A stretch of 64,000 nucleotides of DNA from Chondrus crispus (Eukaryota; Rhodophyta; Florideophyceae; Gigartinales; Gigartinaceae), in the NCBI RefSeq assembly GCF_000350225.1, contig NW_005179057.1, forward strand, positions 913,661 through 977,660, given 5' to 3'. Below are positions 30,997 through 42,217 of the stretch, piece after piece. The translations under genes were made by a program, and so were the position numbers. Positions within the stretch are counted from its first letter, which is position 1. Each line of letters starts with the position of its first letter. The notes under the pieces were generated by a model, which saw only the letters and a program-made list of their open reading frames with translations, made no database searches and was not told the DNA's origin.

Positions 30997-32847
30997 TTTT
31001 TCAGGACACTTGCAAAATTTCCAAATCCGCTCTTTGTTTATGTGGGCGGAATTTATGCTTGTTGCATAGCTCGTTCAATAGGAATTCCTCCACAATTGGA
31101 AGTATGTAGAACGAATGGCCAGTTCTCGAGATAGAGCTCATACAGCGACTTCAGTCAGGGCCAATCGACGTCACACAAAATGTCGGTGTATGGGGTTATT
31201 TTGGCCTCTTTGGACTGCGAAGAGGTCCTGTTTCCACCATCACAAGATTTCCATTTATTCGTTGGCGTGTGTACATCATCCATAATGTTAGCACAGCCCC
31301 TGAAACCATTCCAACCATCGCTCCACCGTATCTTTTCCTGGATCCTTTTCAGACAGTCCCTGACATATACCCAAATGTCATCGATTGCACAATCGTGCAA
31401 ATGCAAAGTAGGTTCATGTCACAGTTGTCCAAGCTTGTGCAGACGGTGTGGTTGCCGCTGTGATGGAGTTCCGGCACATGTGGCAATGAGCCGGAAGAGA
31501 GGGGACAGAGGTTTTAAAAACAATGCTGATCGCTCACTCAGGCCAGCAGCAAAGAAAGCACGAATTAGGTTCCAATGTACGAGTTCTCAACGAGACGTCA
31601 CAGAACCTTATGGAGATTTGATGCCAATTTCTACAAGTACAGATATCTGGAAGGCGTTCGGTTGTGAAAGGGGAACCCGAAAAAGCCTGCCTTCAGAAGC
31701 ACAGCGAATCTCTAACATGCGACTCAATGAGGAAGGCGGGGCTGGGTGGAGCTGTATGGTTCAGACCGTGATAGCAGCTTCGCTGCATATCTCCGAAGTA
31801 CTTTACCCTGCAAGAAGCGCCATTCTCGTAGAGGATGTGGCACGAACAATTCTACGTTTAGATTCAGACTTACCGACTGAACGCAAGAGTTTACTTACAG
31901 AATTAACTTATGTATCACGAAAAGCCCCATAGCGAAGCATTCAGGGAAGGGTTATGCGTGCTGTCCTGGTGAAAGAATTATCAAAAACTCGTTTGGATGC
32001 CATTAAAGTTGAAACTGAGCTATCCATAGGAGGACGCACTGTTGATCAGGCATACACAGATTACAAAAAGATGGAGCGGGGACAGGAACTGGAGAAGAGT
32101 AGAATCAACATTATGAGGTTCAATGAGAATGCAGTGGAGGACGCTGTTAAGTTTATGCTGGATCCATCCAATGTTGGGACATTGTCATGGGGTCATAAAC
32201 AGGTTAAACTCAATGAACAAGAAATTGTTTCCCTGCCTGCATTGCGTCGACGTAGATCAAGAATGGACATGTATGAGGATTACGATCGCTACTGCACAGA
32301 CACGGAAATTAGCACGATATCAAGGAGATCATTCTACAATGTCCTTGCACTGGTTACTTGTGGTGAGGAAAAGCTCTTCACTGCGGTGGACTATGTAACA
32401 GGTGTGCTTGTAAATGACCAGGTGGCAGTGCTACAGCAAATTGGAGAAGATTTTGCGTCAACTGAGGAGTTGTCAAAGCGACTCACAGATTTCCTAGAAT
32501 TAGTCCGCAACTTCCTTCGTCATCAGTACGACGCTCATGTGCGAAGGAATGATGACAACGTCCATACACATGGTATATTTCACGGCCTAAAAAAGGAAAC
32601 AGAAGCAACTACAGAACGACTAGGCACCTGCAATGCCTGCAGTTTTCTGGGGTTTTTCTTTGAAGATCTTAGAGACTGCATTCGCCGTGCTCTAAAAAAG
32701 CCTGTTGAACTTATCGAAGATGCACTGAACGTTGTTGATGACATTCAAGAAAAAATGGAACTTTCTCGTGGCCATCGTGTCAGGGTAGCTAATCAGCAGC
32801 GTGCTATCGGATCACTCCACGAAGATCTCAAGTCAGGTTGTGAGAAT

Positions 32848-33426
32848 TGTGGTATAACTACCTTCGTCCCGACCACTCGGAAACGAGGGGGGTTAGAGGT
32901 AAGGGAGCGCGCGCCGCTGGGTAACCCACGCGCGAACGCAAACCGTACGGAAGGACTCGAAAAGAGGGAAGGCTCACGTGGCCGGTGACGCGCAGCCGGT
33001 CGGTGGTGTTAGATCCGGACGGCCGGTCACGGGTTAGAAGCCTGAGACTAAAAGGAAAACCGGAACGGGATAGCAATTAGCCGTCAAGGGAAGGGAGGCG
33101 AGTCTGCCTCCCGTTTACTGGAACGGGGCAGGTGCCCCCGGTCTTAACCCCTAAGTGGGACGCCAGGACACCTGTCCCGCTACAGCAGCTGTTACTTACT
33201 GTATACCAGCTACTGTGCTAAATTGGCTAATTTGTGCCATTAACTACTAATTACTAATTACTTACCGTTCGGATCCTACACGTGTAACCAGCGGGGTACC
33301 ACTGTACTCCGCACCGGCCGTGTCCTGTAAATATAACTCCTTACAGTTCTTCTCGCGCTTACAGCCATCGTACTGTATCCCGGGGCGGCAGCGGTGGTGC
33401 GATTGCCTTCGCGCCGTTGTACTACA
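32848..33426 (-). repeat. Gypsy 3' LTR (left)
   Basis: 579 bp, TG...CA on either strand (TGTGGTATAAC to GTACTACA). It holds TA-rich CTAATTACTAATTAC near 33245 and a GTAAATATAACTCC word near 33330. Confidence 0.96.
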
Positions 33427-33439
33427 GACCCCCTTCCTT
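33427..33439 (-). other. Gypsy polypurine tract
   Basis: On the minus strand AAGGAAGGGGGTC, directly upstream of the 3' LTR. Confidence 0.75.
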
Positions 33440-35767
33440 ACTTCGCGATAAGTCCCCGTCGCGGCGGACTAAAATCCGTGCCAGCTGTGACGGACTTCTA
33501 TCCCGAACGGAGACCATACGTCGGCTGCAGAGACGCGGCCGTACAGTAGGTACCTTCCTCGAGTCCTCAAACCCGCAGGCACACCCGCAGCGGCGGTTAT
33601 CTCCCGACCCGCGCGGAGGAGTTCAGCGCTCCTGCGGTTCCCGGTTCCATCCGCGGTACGCCACCGTTTGGATTGGGCGGCTTCCGCCTGCGCCGGGCCT
33701 CAAACAACCGACGCAAAGAAGCCTTTTTCCAGGACCCCCCCGGAGGGCTGGCCATTTTGCCAAGAATTCCCCTTCGATTTCCTCCAAAACCCCACGGGTA
33801 CGCCCCCGCCAGCCCCGCAGCGGTACGTCCCAGACCTTTCCCGGTGCGTGCGGTACCTTTGTCGTCCAAAACACGAGCGAAAACCGCACGGTAGTCCCTT
33901 TCCCGAACGGTTCCTATTTGGAAACCAATAGAAACTGTAAAAAACAGTCAGAAACGGCATAAACACGTTTCTGTTTCCAAATACTCCCAGGTCGGCGACG
34001 ACCTCAGGAGTCTGGAACCGTTCTCGGATATGGGCTACGACTTTTATTCGCCCTTCTAGAGAGGAAATCGTAGCCCTTCTTCCCGTAAAGTGTTCTTTTT
34101 GAAGAACCGAGCGGGAACTCGGGTTTACAGGTACAGCGGACGGACCTGCTGTACCTTCAGCCGTCCGTATAGGCTTGCCGTTGCGGTGGGGCGTGTTCCC
34201 CCGGCGCCGGACATCATCAAACCGGCGCCAAAGAAGCGATTTCCCCCCCCGGAGGGCTGGCCGTTTTTCCAAAAACGGCGCTCTTTCACCCGCGAGACAG
34301 CGGGGTGTGTGACCGCCAGCCTGTCCGTGCGGTCAGTGGGGAGCTCCCAGCGGCAGTACGCTCTGCCGTTCGTCCAAAACCGGTCGGTAAGTCCTGCCGT
34401 TGTCACTTTCCGCGGAGGCCCCGATTTGGAAACGAAAGGAAACTGTAAAACACGAGCAGAAACAGCGGTTTACAGTTCCGGTCTCCAAATCCGCTTGGGC
34501 CTTCCCAAAGTCGGGTTTTCCGTCTTGGGACCTCGGGACGCGGGCGAAGCCGGGGAGTGCAATGCCGTTAACGGGTGGGGGCTACGATTTTTTCCCACCC
34601 TTTGAGAGGGGAAAACGTAGCCCATCCGAGGGCTTAATTAAAAACCGGTGAACCGGTTCATTCCAACGGTGCAGCGAGTCCATCCGCACCGGGTCTATCC
34701 GGTCGGGTTCGCCGGTGGCGCACAGTAGTATGTGCGCGCCATGAGCGGTACATTACCGTTTACGGGAGGCCTTCGGTTAGTTCCTATATGTAGTCCGCTG
34801 GGTTGTAGCCTACCAGCGGGCATCGTAGGAGGGGTCGGTACCGGTCTCCTAGAATTTTCCTGTCGGTGTCGGCGGCCGGTGCGCCTGGCGGCCCGCGATG
34901 GGTGACCTCGCTGTTGGTGCGGCGTAGTGTTGCGGAGGTGGCTTCCCGTCCCTACGCAGCACGAGGAGCTCATCCCCACCAGGGGGCTTGCGGTAAATTC
35001 GGCGTTATTTTCCCAGAACATTATGCCAAGTATTCCCGCGCGGCGGGTGGCTTTTTGGTGATTTGACGAGCTCCGATTGGGCAGTCTCCGAAAGCGGTCG
35101 TGTTTAGAGCCGCCGCCCGTGCTCTGAGGGCCACACACACCAGGATCCTGGCTCTGCTACCGGTTCGGTCGCGGTTCACCCCGCTCTTGAGCGGCCGACG
35201 AGGGCTCGCCTTGACAGTATTTCCGCGTCGGTACCCCCCCGTTTGGTCTTGTCTCCCGTGTGCTAACCCGGGCTCGGAAGAGGGCTACAATTTTATCCAC
35301 CCCGAGGGGGGTGAGACGTAGCCCGCTCGAGGGTTTCCTTGGCCATCGCCGCGTCGGATCGCCCCGCCGGCGGGTCCATTCCATCCGCGCCGGGTCTGTC
35401 CCGTGCGGTTTTAGAGGTGGCGCGCGGTCGCCCGCGCGCGCCAGGAGCGGTCGATGAAGGGTTGCGGGAGGCCTTCGGCGGGTTCCCAGGTATCATCCGC
35501 TGGGGTAAAACTATACCAGCGGACCTTGTACTGGCTGCCGCTGCGGGTCTCCCGGTGGGCGACCAAGTGGTCAACCACGTACTACGCTGGCGGTTCGGGT
35601 GTTCCCGCCGGCGGGTCCGTTGCCGATGCGGCCACAGTGGGGTCGTGGGGTTCCGGCGGCATCTTGGTTACCCGATCGATGCTCACGCGGTTCGGTACCC
35701 CGTCTTGGTCGACGACCACTGTGGCCTCCGTGGCGGATCGGACCCGAAACGGGCCTTCCGTTTTCGT
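33440..35767 (-). other. Long 3' non-coding region of gypsy element with structured repeats
   Basis: About 2.3 kb between pol and the 3' LTR without a retroelement gene. Two diverged copies of a ~500-bp unit are visible (around 33640-34110 and 34125-34640). They share CAAAGAAGC(C/G)-TTT, CCCGGAGGGCTGGCC and GAAACTGTAAAA. Three GGGCTAC...GTAGCCC hairpins lie at 34032-34076, 34579-34623 and 35282-35324. Confidence 0.65.
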
Positions 35768-38700
35768 TCAGAGCTTGACGGAGGGTCCTCCTCCGTCGCT
35801 CGGTAGGTCTCCCCGCTCGGCGCTCGTCAATGGCCGCGGTGGACGGTCCACGTAGACAAAGTCTCCCACCGCGACGACCGGACGGAAGCGCACCTTCTTA
35901 TCGATGTCGGCTTTGTACTTCCTCTGCGCCGCGGTTAGTTTCACCCGCGTGCGCTCGAGGGCATCCCGGAGCTTCCGCAACGTCGCGCGTTTGTACTGTA
36001 CCGGGGTCCGCGGGTCTTCCGTGTGGGATCCGGCGTCCTGCGGTACAATACCGGGCAGTGCCAATCCGGGCGGTGATCGCGTCAGCACCAGGTCGAACGG
36101 GGATGTCTCCGTTGACCGGTGGATCTGCGTGTTATACGCGAAGGTCAGGGGCTGGATGTACTCGTCCCAGACCCTCTGATGCTCTTCGACATAGTGTCGG
36201 AGGCGCTGCACCAGGGTGCGGTTGATCCGTTCGGTTTGCCCATTTGTCTGGGGGTGATAAGCGGTAGTCAGGTAGTGCCTCACACCCAACAAGGCGCACA
36301 CCTCGTCGAAGAACTTGGCGGCAAATTGTGGTCCGTTATCGGTTAGCACGTAACGAGGTGCGCCGTATACGTAGACCCAATTGTCCAGGAAGGCGTTTGC
36401 CACAACCGACGCGGTGGTTGTCCGTAACGGGATGCTGCGCGTCAGCTTCGTAAACCGGTCGGTCATGACGAGCACGTGGCGATTCCCGTGCGCCGTCTTC
36501 GGTAAAGGACCCAGCAGGTCCATGGCGACGAAATCCAGCGGCCCTGCCGCTGGGAATAGCTTGAAGTCTTTCTGATGCCGCACCAGGGTTCCCCTGGTGG
36601 CGGCGCACGAGGCGCAGTTCCGTACGGTACTGAAGGCGTCGTTGGCCATATGAGGCCAATAATATTCCCGCCGGAGGGTATAATACATCCTCGTACCGCC
36701 CGGGTGTCCTGCCAGGCGGGGATGGTGGGCGAGGTACAATATCTTCGCCCTGAGCCGTTTCGGTACAACCCGCTGCAGGGTCCCATCGAGGGGGGATTTG
36801 CGGACGACGAACCCGTATTGGTCGACGTCGTAGCGCGAGTCCGGGTTCCCCACGGTCTCGGCGGCCGCCCTACAGAAGGGGTCCTCGGCCTGCTCCCGAA
36901 GGAACTCTTCCACCGGTATGGATGAGACGTCGCGTTCTTCGGGTATAACCGCGAACGCGTGCTCAGCTCTCCCGGTGTCGACAGGGGTCTCCCAGTGTAC
37001 GGTACCTTGGCGGGGGTTATGCTCCTCCTCTCGCCATTGTACCGCGAAACACGAGACCTCGTCGTCAACCGGTTCGGAGGTTGCGCCGTCAACTCGGAGG
37101 CGTGATACACCATCCGCGAGTTGGTGCTTAATACCCGGTCGGTACTGTACGTCGTAGTCGTACTCGGCTAGGCGGAGACGCCAGCGCGCTAGCCGGCCGG
37201 AGCTATCCGCCAGGTTGAGGACCCATCGGAGGGCCTCGTGATCCGTACACAGGTCGAACGTGTTCCCATATAGATATGGTCGATGCGTGAGGATGCTCCA
37301 CACGACAGCAAGGCACTCCTTCTCGGTGGGGGTGTAATTTTTCTCGGCGTCGGTTAGAGCCCGGCTCCAATACCCGATCGGTAAGCGGTCACCGCTCGGC
37401 TGCTCCTGTAATAGGGCACAGCCGACCTGGTACGCGCAAGCGTCCGTATCTAGGGTGTATCTCTTTCCGTAACAGGGTAGAACGAGGATAGGTGGGGACA
37501 CGAGGCGCGTCTTGAGTTCCACGAACGCCTCGTATTCCTCATCCGTAAGAACCTCAAACTCGAAGGGTTGATTTTTCCCCGTCTTCCGGTTTAGCGGAGC
37601 GGCTATTTTCGCGAAGCCCTTCACGAACCGACGGTACACGTTGCACATTCCTAAGAAGGATCGCAATTCCGTCTGGTTCTGGGGAGGTCGAGCTCGCTCG
37701 ATGGCGACCACGTTGCGGCGCTCGACCTCCAACCTACCTGGTCGGATCACATGCCCCAGGTAGGTGACGAAGGTGTCGAAGAAGGCGCACTTCGACAGCT
37801 TCAGCGACACGCCCGCGTCCTGCAGAAGGCGCAAAACCTCGCGGACGTGCGCGAAGTGTATCGTTACGGTCTTGGAGTAGATGATCACATCATCCAGGTA
37901 GACCAGTGCGGTTTCCCATTTTACCCGCGACAGTATAATGTCGACGGCCCGCTGGAAGGTAGCGGGGGCATTCTTCAAACCGAACGGCATGCGGAGGAAA
38001 CGGTACAAACCGCAGTGCGACGCGAACGTCGTCTTGTCGCGGTTTTCCTCGGCGATTTCTACTTGCCAATACCCGCTGTTACAATCCAGCGTGGTAAAGA
38101 CAGTAGCGTCGCCGAGGGAATCGATGCACTCGTCCATCCTCGGCAACGGGTAGGAATCCCGAACGGTGACTGCGTTGAGCTTCCTGTAGTCGACACAGAA
38201 CCGCATGGTACCATCCTTTTTCGGGACGAATACCACGGGGCTTGCCCATTCGGCCGTGGCGGGTTCGATTACCCCTGCCAGGAGCATGCGGTCGATTTCC
38301 GTTTTCTCTTTTTCCCGTGCGGTTGGTCCAGCGCGGCAAGGCGCCTGGTAAATCGGGCGAGCACCAGGCTTGAGCTCAATCCGGTGGTTCGTGGACCCGA
38401 TTTTTCCCAGCTGGCCGGTCCACATCCCCTTGAATTCGGACAGTCCCTCGAGGACCTCCGAGCGTACCTCCTCGTCCTCGGCACCGATGTGGACGTCCTC
38501 CTGCTAGGCGTTGCGGTCCTCCTCAGGGGCGGCGGTGTCTTCGGTTTTATCCGTTCCAGCCGCCCCGAGGGGAGCCTTAGGCGGCGTGGCTTGTTCAGCC
38601 CCGCCCTTATCCGTACGGTTGTCGGCGGCTTCATCCGCGCCATCCTTTGGCGTTGAGAGGTTGGAATTAAATATCCCTCCCCCTTCCTTAGCTTCGGCCG

Positions 38701-39619
38701 CTTCCGCGGCCGAGTCGCCAAGGGTCAGGGTGTGAGTGGGCAAGGGAAGAGCCAGTCCGACTATAGTCGGACTGGCTCTTCCCTCGCCCATACCGTATAC
38801 GGTATGCTTCGGGATGTGAACCGAGCGGTGCCCAAAATTGCTGAGCATTACCGAGAACGGGTTTTCGGGGGCAACATCCATGACCCCCTGTGCCATGAGG
38901 GTCAAATTCTTGTGCCCCATTTTTGGGGAGTTCTGTAAAAAACATGGCCCCCCCACCGGCGTGGCGACCCTCACCCTGGCCAGCGTCATCGGAGGAATTG
39001 TCACCCCTCTGACGAGGCGGATCTTCCGTGACGGTGTGTTGGCGGGGAACGCCACCTACTTCCGTTCGGGTTTATCCGACGGCGGTAGTTGTTGTGCGGT
39101 GCTCCTCGAGGCCATCTTGCGGCCGTGCCTCGAGGGGGTTGTTCCGACCAACGCCACGGGTGGCGCGTCGTGGAACACGACCTTCCGTTGCGGTGGGAGG
39201 ATCGCCTTGACGTGGCGATCCAGGAAAGTCGTACCGAGGATACAGTCCACGGCGAGGCTCGTGACTACCAGGAACGGGACGCGCGCCACAAACTCACCGA
39301 TTTGGACGAGCAGGGGGATTTCCCCTAGTGCTTTCATCGCGCGGTTTGACGCGTCGATGAGCGCTGGGCTCCGAACCGGTTTTATCGATGGTCGCCACGA
39401 CTCGGCGACACACCGTAAATGGATGAGGTTCGGGCCGGCTCCTGAGTCAAGCACTGGCGTGATGGCGACCATCAACGCCTGCTTCTGATCAACCGTCGCA
39501 GAGATCTTGTAATTCTGCTTCTTGAAGAAGCAGATGGCCTGGACTTCCGTTCGGTCATCCGGCTGCGCTTCCACTGGCGCAGCCAGATCGGGGGTGCCTA
39601 AGCTTCTGAGGCTGGGCAC
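35768..39619 (-). pseudogene. Gypsy pol: protease, RT, RNase H, integrase (two amber codons)
   Basis: The reading frame from 39619 to 35768 spans 1284 codons and is broken only by TAG at 39056-39058 and TAG at 38504-38506. Protease: TPVLDSGAGPNLIH and CILGTTFLDRHV. A 183-codon Ala/Glu-rich linker lies between the two stops. RT: PVVFVPKKDGTMRFCVDYRK, LDCNSGYWQV, FRMPFGLKNAPATFQ and the catalytic VYLDDVIIYS. RNase H: LDTDACAYQVGCALLQ and LCTDHEALRWVL. Integrase: an HHCC finger (HHPRLAGHPG... CASCAA), VAMDLLGPLP, LTDNGPQFAAKFF and YHPQTNGQTERINRTL, giving D-D-E. The tail carries FRPVVAVGDFVYVDRP. Pol starts in the -1 frame relative to gag. Without read-through the copy is inactive. Confidence 0.93.
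38737..38790. repeat. Near-perfect 54-bp palindrome inside pol
   Basis: 38744-38783 is a perfect 40-bp palindrome (arms GGGAAGAGCCAGTCCGACTA and its complement). It extends to 54 bp with one internal mismatch plus unmatched outermost bases. It lies in the linker between the two amber codons. Confidence 0.95.
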
Positions 39620-39639
39620 GGGGAGAGACGTCGTCGCCT

Positions 39640-42090
39640 CTACGCGTCCTCCCCGGCTTCCCCCGTCAGCAGCAAGTCCTCGCGGGTTTCATCCGCGGCT
39701 TGCGCCACGTGGTCTTCGGTATGGTCGGGGTGCGGTTCCTCGACCACGTTGACGCCCGCGGGGGCCGTTTGACGCTGGTTTCGCCAAGCGGACGGCCCCT
39801 GGCGGTTGAACAGGGATCCCGGGCGGAGGCCTTGCCGGATGTGTAACTTCTGGTAGTTGGCCTGTCGTGCCTCCAGAAGCTTGGCCCGCAGGCCCGCATC
39901 GGCAACGACGGGGCACCCCTCTTGTCGGTGCGTGGTGTCAAGGCAGAACCGGCACGGTGGCGGTCCGGGAAATCTCCCGCCGGAGAACCGGACGCGTGGA
40001 TCCTGCCCTTGCCTTCCGTACGGTCCTGTGCGCACGTCGCCAGGGTTGGCGGCCGGAACCGGGGCGCCCGCCGTCGAGGCTGCCGGCGACGGATAATAAC
40101 TCGTCTGTGGCGAGCTCATCGAGGTCGGCGTGGCGGTTTGGTCCGTCACGTCCAGGATTGCTTCTTCAGCAAATCCCCCGGCCGTCGGGATGTCGGATGC
40201 CGACTCGACCGACAGCACGGGCCTCGTCCTTGCGGTGCGGTCGAATCTTCTAGCCGCTCCGGACGGCTCTCGGTGAGCCATGGCTGACATCCCTTGTCGA
40301 CGGGAAGCCCGATTGGATTCCCCGATCGCTTGCGCATAGCGAGCGACGGATTGGTAGTTCACATCCGGGTGCGTGGCGAGGTAATTACGAACCTGCGCGC
40401 ATGTGGCGGGCACTAACCCCTCTACGAACAGGGACTTCAACCGCCTGTCGGAGAATACCGTACCGCAGCGGAGTGTTTTGTCCCAGAGGTGGTTACTGTA
40501 GACCTCCTCCGTCATGTTTGAACTTTGACGGAAGGAGGTCACATCCCCAACCGCTTCGGAAATTACCTCGTCGGTAGCATAGGTGCGCAACAGAAAGTTG
40601 ACCACCTGTGGGTATGTCCGGAGCAGCTCGCGCCGCTCCACGTCAACCGCCATGGTATTTCCATTGAGACGGGACTGGAGTAAGGCGTGAGCCTGCCCGG
40701 TCAGGTAGAATTGGAAGCACCACACGGCGGCTCCTTCGGTAATCCCGTTGTGGTCGCACGCCATCTTGAGGCGTGCGAGGAATCCCAATACCGCAATCGG
40801 ATCTTGACCGCTGAACGTGTGGGACCTCATCTGCACGTTCAGTTTTTTCCGGTAACGGTTAATGTGCCGCGCTACTGTAGAGTCGTAGCGCGAGCTACGC
40901 CGTTCCAGGCGGTAGGTCTTGTAGCTGACGGCCTTGGTAAACAGGTCATTGAGGGGCCTGATTACCGTGGGCCGTCGCTCGTCGCTCTTCGGGGCAGCCC
41001 GGCGGTGTCTGCTCGAGCGACGACGCTCCTCATCCGACTCGGTGTGGTAGTCTTCCGAGTCGGACGGGTCGTGCCGGTGCCGGTCTCGGCTTCTATCGCG
41101 GCGTGCCCTGTGGCCCCGCCTGCGAGAGTCTTCCGAACCGGATAGGTCATCATCGGAGGGGTATCCTCCCCCTCCGGCAGCGCTGTATCGCCCGTGGCGT
41201 GCCTCGCGGTTATCGCGGTATCGCCAGCGGCGTCCCTCGCGGTCTTCATCCGTCCTGTGACGGGGGTCTTCTGCGTCGGAATACCGGGTGTATTCCGCTT
41301 CGGTCCTGTGCGTGCCGGGTGCACGTCTTCTGCTCAACCGGTACGGGTCCCGATTCTCTGTCTCGGGGAGCCCCAGGCGGTTGTCTGTCCCGCAGGGGTC
41401 GCCCGTACCGGCGAGTATGGGGAGGAAATTTTCTGTGGTCCTCCCTGTAGCACCGTGGACGGTTGGGAGATAGATGGCTCTGCCCTCCGGGTGAGGGTCC
41501 ATTCTATCAATCCCGGGTACGGCGCCGATCGGATCAGCGACATTAAAGCTTGAGTCCGGAACGGTTTCACGGCGCGGCGCCAGCGGCGGTACCGCGCCTC
41601 CCGTTTCGGTAAATGTCGTGGCCAGACGGATGGCCACGGCGGAGCTAATAGCTCCCTTTAGAGCCAATGCTGTTGGAGATTCGTCCTCCTGCGCGGCGAG
41701 CGCTGCCACCACCTCGTCGCGTACGAGGGGGGCGATGTTCTCGTCCAGCAGGGCTCGGAGCGCGGTGTCCGCATGCTCCGCCACCAGTCTTGGTGCCGTT
41801 CGGTCGAGGCAGACCTGGACGACCTGAGGTAATTCCTCAGCGAGGAAATCCTCCATCCAGGTTTGTAGTCGCCGGAGTAACGCGTCGTACAGTACTTGTA
41901 CGCGGTTTCCCCCACCAGCCGGTAACCCGGCGGTGGTGTCCGAAACGGAAGGGGTCTTCTGGCCCCTGGTAGACGGCGAGCGTAGCAGGGCTTCCGGATT
42001 ATCGATCCGGGGGCGCTGTGCACCTCTGCCACTGCGGGTACTTGCTCGCCCGGAGGCGGTATCTTCTCCGGCGGAATCCGCACGGTTCAT
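39640..42090 (-). CDS. Gypsy Gag
   Basis: An intact 816-residue frame from ATG 42090, the first gene after the 5' LTR. The N-terminal 300 residues are charged and low-complexity, with an Arg/Asp-rich block (RRDRSRDRHRHDPSDSED). The capsid-like centre has PLNDLFTKAVSYKTYRLERR, HTFSGQDPIAVLGFLARL and GAAVWCFQFYLTGQ. The nucleocapsid part has a canonical zinc knuckle CRFCLDTTHRQEGC (C-x2-C-x4-H-x4-C) around residue 705-720. It ends in LTGEAGEDA before the stop. It would assemble the particle that packages element RNA. It is the only full-length Gag in the window and a potential helper for the gag-only element. Confidence 0.9.
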   Translation of the reverse strand: MNRADSAGEDTASGRASTRSGRGAQRPRIDNPEALLRSPSTRGQKTPSVSDTTAGLPAGGGNRVQVLYDALLRRLQTWMEDFLAEELPQVVQVCLDRTAPRLVAEHADTALRALLDENIAPLVRDEVVAALAAQEDESPTALALKGAISSAVAIRLATTFTETGGAVPPLAPRRETVPDSSFNVADPIGAVPGIDRMDPHPEGRAIYLPTVHGATGRTTENFLPILAGTGDPCGTDNRLGLPETENRDPYRLSRRRAPGTHRTEAEYTRYSDAEDPRHRTDEDREGRRWRYRDNREARHGRYSAAGGGGYPSDDDLSGSEDSRRRGHRARRDRSRDRHRHDPSDSEDYHTESDEERRRSSRHRRAAPKSDERRPTVIRPLNDLFTKAVSYKTYRLERRSSRYDSTVARHINRYRKKLNVQMRSHTFSGQDPIAVLGFLARLKMACDHNGITEGAAVWCFQFYLTGQAHALLQSRLNGNTMAVDVERRELLRTYPQVVNFLLRTYATDEVISEAVGDVTSFRQSSNMTEEVYSNHLWDKTLRCGTVFSDRRLKSLFVEGLVPATCAQVRNYLATHPDVNYQSVARYAQAIGESNRASRRQGMSAMAHREPSGAARRFDRTARTRPVLSVESASDIPTAGGFAEEAILDVTDQTATPTSMSSPQTSYYPSPAASTAGAPVPAANPGDVRTGPYGRQGQDPRVRFSGGRFPGPPPCRFCLDTTHRQEGCPVVADAGLRAKLLEARQANYQKLHIRQGLRPGSLFNRQGPSAWRNQRQTAPAGVNVVEEPHPDHTEDHVAQAADETREDLLLTGEAGEDA

Positions 42091-42200
42091 CGTTGATGAT
42101 CACTGGCGATCGACGCGGTGATTTTCGACCTCTTTCAATCCGATCGGTAGTTGCTCGCGCTGGCGATCCAGTGCGGGCTCAACCTCTGTAGTTATACCCT

Positions 42201-42214
42201 CCACAAGAGTACCA
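42201..42214 (-). other. Gypsy primer-binding site
   Basis: On the minus strand TGGTACTCTTGTGG, starting 3 nt after the 5' LTR. Its TGG suits a tRNA CCA end. It differs from the site of the gag-only element. Confidence 0.75.
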
Positions 42215-42217
42215 AAA

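Noticed and set aside
31930-31932. TAG as evidence for a non-standard genetic code
   Set aside because: uL13, CDC45 and CKS1 end with TAG, so amber is a normal stop here.
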